Shown here: piece after piece, positions 3,905 to 5,757 of the stretch
Numbering within the stretch: the stretch's first letter is position 1
Layout: every line of letters starts with the position of its first letter
Assembly (NCBI GenBank): GCA_002329365.1
Contig: DCUB01000019.1
Coordinates: 1-5,757 of the forward strand
Length of the DNA: 5,757 bases
Reading direction: 5' to 3'
From: Ruminococcaceae bacterium UBA1425
GTDB taxonomy: Bacteria; Bacillota; Clostridia; Oscillospirales; Acutalibacteraceae
The notes under the pieces: generated by a model
Seen by the model: the letters and a program-made list of their open reading frames with translations, nothing else
Databases searched by the model: none
Told to the model about the DNA's origin: nothing
Program-made: the position numbers and the translations under genes

Positions 3905-5740
3905 TTAAGCCTTTTCGGCTATAAAAACCCAGTCGCCGCCGTCGGGCTTTTGCGGTATTTTATAACGCCCTCCGTTGAAAGTCAGGCTTCCCGCGTCTGT
4001 ATACTCGTTTGTTCTCGGATTATACCAGCAGAAATGATAGATAGAACCGTTTTCAAGCCCGTTAAGATAGCCCGTGAAAACAGAACGGTTAAAGAAATAG
4101 GCGATAAATGTGCCGTCGCCGTCTGTCGCTATTGAGTAAAACGGGCTGAAGCCTGTTTTGTTTTTTATGTATGACACATATTCATGCAGCTTGTTAAATC
4201 TGAAATCAGACAGCCAAGAAATGATATTGCGGATAACACCGCTTTTCTTAAAATATGCGTTGTCATCAAAGCACGGCACAAGCTTCCACCACTCGCGGTC
4301 GTTCAAAAAATCCTTCATATGCGAAAGCTCCGTGGCTGTTTTAAACCCGACGCTTTCGCTCCAGTGAACCGCCTTGTCGTCGGGCGTTATCACGTCTACG
4401 CCGTCATTGGATGTTGTTTCGGTGTCGTAGGTGCTGTGATAAAGCCATATATCGGCGCAGCCGTAGCCATAGCCGTACATGCCGTTGAGGAACGCCGTCC
4501 AGCCTTGTACCCTCGCGCCGTAGTTCTTTGTCCAAAGGTTCTCGTACCGCCCCTCATACAAAACGGCAACCTTGCCGTTTCCGTTATTTCTGTAATCCCG
4601 CGGTACGGAAAAGTCGATAACCTTTCTTAAGCCCGGGCTCCACTGCGCCGCGTACCAGTCGTGTTCCTCGACATCACGGAAAATCGAGTTTGACGCCACT
4701 GTTTTGCCCGTGTTTTCCTGATGAGCCGATAGCGGATGGCCGTAGGCGTCATATTTTGAAATGTATTTGCAGACATCGAGATAGGGGTTTGTTTCCCTGT
4801 TAAAAGCGCCGTAAAAATCCTGGTCCGTTTCCTGACCGAGCGTCCACAAAACGGGGTAAGCGCCGTAGCGCGCGACCCAGTAGCGGCAGAGCTTTTCAAG
4901 GTAACCCTTGTCGCCGAATGCTTCATCCGCCATTTCTGACGGGTAAAAAAACTGTGCGTTCGCGTGGACAAGTCCCGCCTTTGCTATGTAGTCAAACTGG
5001 CGGTCAAGATAATCAAAGCCCTCTGTGTCGCTTTGCGTCACGCCATCTGAGAGCCGGTAGGTAGCCCCTATCGGCTCTGACTGATATACGGTGAAGCCCT
5101 GCGAAACGCGGCGGTCGACAATATATTTAAAATGGGACGCAGCTCCCGTATCGCCGGCGTGGTCGCCCGGGCTGTCAAGCTCCTCGCTCGCCATTCCCCA
5201 GTGGGTGTCGCCGAGGTAGAAAAACGGAGTACCGTCGGCGTAGGTAAAATACCTTTCCTTGTATGACGTTGTAACAAAGCCGCGGCGGAATATCTCAAGC
5301 TCTCCGCCGTAAGGAACGCAGTTTATAAAGCCGCCGATGTTGTCAAGTCCCGCATCAGAGCCGTTTGTGCTGACGGTTCTGTATTCCCATTCACCGGCAC
5401 ATATAAGCGCGAACCTCACCTTCCAGTTGCCTTCCCCGTCCCAAAACGCTGGTATGGTTAAGACAACGCCCCTTTCCTCGTTTACAAAAACGCAGTCAAC
5501 GTCGACGTCATAAAAAGGCGCGTTGTAGGAGCTTTGAGCGTTAAGCTGTATCTCGTAAGGGTACCATGTTTCGCAGGTCATTGTGTGCCTTGTAATCCCG
5601 GGCTCGGTTTCCATAAGCCGCAAAGCGTCCTCAAGCGAAAAGCCGTAGCCGGAATCATCGGACGCAAAGGAAAGCAATGTAAAAACGGGAACGGTTAAGA
5701 CAACGGAAAATACGACGCATAAAAGACTTTTGATTTTCAT
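3905..5740 (-). CDS. Secreted DUF5060-DUF4038 glycoside hydrolase-like protein (apiosidase-like)
   Basis: A 611-residue exported protein. Residues 1-26 are a signal peptide (MKIK, hydrophobic core, cleavage after SFA; no lipobox cysteine). Residues about 55-145 are a DUF5060 beta-sandwich (ETWYPYEIQL, AFWDGEGNWKVRF, GEWEY). Residues about 150-490 are a DUF4038 apiosidase-like TIM barrel (YADGTPFFYLGDTHWG, LWTLGQETD, GHPLSAHQ, VAVLYEGRYE, NGMYGYGYG). About 545-611 resemble the C-terminal beta domain usual after DUF4038 (FCWYNPRT, GGDWVFIAE). E304 in LGQE is a likely acid/base, with E396 or E400 in YEGRYE a candidate nucleophile, by analogy with clan-A enzymes such as the GH140 apiosidase. The substrate is a plant or other polysaccharide side chain, not determinable here. 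An ATG at 5752 is in frame but AAGGA touches it directly, so the ATG at 5740, which opens a canonical signal peptide, is chosen. No anchor or dockerin is seen. Confidence 0.88.
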   Translation of the reverse strand: MKIKSLLCVVFSVVLTVPVFTLLSFASDDSGYGFSLEDALRLMETEPGITRHTMTCETWYPYEIQLNAQSSYNAPFYDVDVDCVFVNEERGVVLTIPAFWDGEGNWKVRFALICAGEWEYRTVSTNGSDAGLDNIGGFINCVPYGGELEIFRRGFVTTSYKERYFTYADGTPFFYLGDTHWGMASEELDSPGDHAGDTGAASHFKYIVDRRVSQGFTVYQSEPIGATYRLSDGVTQSDTEGFDYLDRQFDYIAKAGLVHANAQFFYPSEMADEAFGDKGYLEKLCRYWVARYGAYPVLWTLGQETDQDFYGAFNRETNPYLDVCKYISKYDAYGHPLSAHQENTGKTVASNSIFRDVEEHDWYAAQWSPGLRKVIDFSVPRDYRNNGNGKVAVLYEGRYENLWTKNYGARVQGWTAFLNGMYGYGYGCADIWLYHSTYDTETTSNDGVDVITPDDKAVHWSESVGFKTATELSHMKDFLNDREWWKLVPCFDDNAYFKKSGVIRNIISWLSDFRFNKLHEYVSYIKNKTGFSPFYSIATDGDGTFIAYFFNRSVFTGYLNGLENGSIYHFCWYNPRTNEYTDAGSLTFNGGRYKIPQKPDGGDWVFIAEKA

Positions 5741-5757
5741 GTTTATGACCATTCCTT

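Noticed and set aside
4184..4630. Long open frames on the plus strand opposite the glycosidase gene, and similar antisense frames opposite the ACT and PHP genes
   Set aside because: The minus-strand glycosidase frame shows clear domain motifs throughout, and the antisense frames lack ribosome binding sites and recognisable motifs. They are by-products of codon bias.
5741..5752. Alternative start of the glycosidase four codons earlier
   Set aside because: AAGGA directly abuts this ATG, leaving no spacer. The ATG at 5740 begins a standard Lys-hydrophobic signal peptide. The evidence is limited because the window ends 5 bp upstream.

Overview
The window looks like chromosomal DNA of a low- to mid-GC Firmicute, most likely a gut-type member of the Clostridia (Oscillospirales/Ruminococcus-like). 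This is inferred from the gene families: a UPF0237/UPF0210 pair, a PHP-family HisK histidinol phosphatase, an XRE regulator with a C-terminal membrane domain, a TrhA/hemolysin III protein and a secreted DUF5060-DUF4038 glycosidase. Strong GGAGG-type ribosome binding sites, sigma-A promoters with 17-bp spacers and rho-independent terminators point the same way. I see no rRNA, tRNA, CRISPR array, insertion sequence or phage gene.

Layout. At the left edge a two-gene operon runs leftwards (1-619): a small ACT-domain protein, then the start of a UPF0210/DUF711 (PFL family) protein cut by the window edge. Divergent from it, across a 141-bp gap with a promoter for each direction, lies a PHP-family histidinol phosphatase (761-1582). 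It ends at a hairpin (1610-1645) that can terminate transcription from both sides. Facing it is a leftward gene for an XRE regulator with four membrane segments (1739-2368). Its last codons contain a dnaX-type slippery heptamer, and the -1 frame stays open up to the terminator.

The XRE gene is divergent from trhA (2623-3294). The space between them (2369-2622) holds a good XRE promoter, repeated TCTAC/GTAGA half-sites, a perfect TATAAT for trhA with no recognisable -35, and a roughly 100-nt trhA leader. The leader contains a small terminator whose 5' arm can pair instead with a downstream segment to form a longer hairpin. This looks like a conditional-termination leader or a short terminated RNA, and it is the most interesting non-coding part of the window. 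A strong terminator (3309-3350) follows trhA.

Next is a small gene for a zinc-ribbon plus DUF898-like membrane protein (3463-3897). It has a good promoter and RBS, but an in-frame TAA at codon 11 breaks it between the two CxxC knuckles. Only 7 bp separate its stop from the stop of the last gene, a leftward 611-residue secreted glycoside hydrolase-like protein (3905-5740) with a signal peptide, DUF5060, a DUF4038 apiosidase-like catalytic domain and a C-terminal beta domain.

The genes do not form one pathway. They read as short independent transcription units: an amino-acid-sensing-type pair, a histidine-biosynthesis phosphatase, a possibly linked XRE/trhA membrane-stress unit, a decayed small membrane protein, and a polysaccharide-degrading exoenzyme. 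I did not find a convincing new multi-gene system. The unusual points are regulatory or translational (the trhA leader, the XRE slippery site and the zinc-ribbon nonsense codon).
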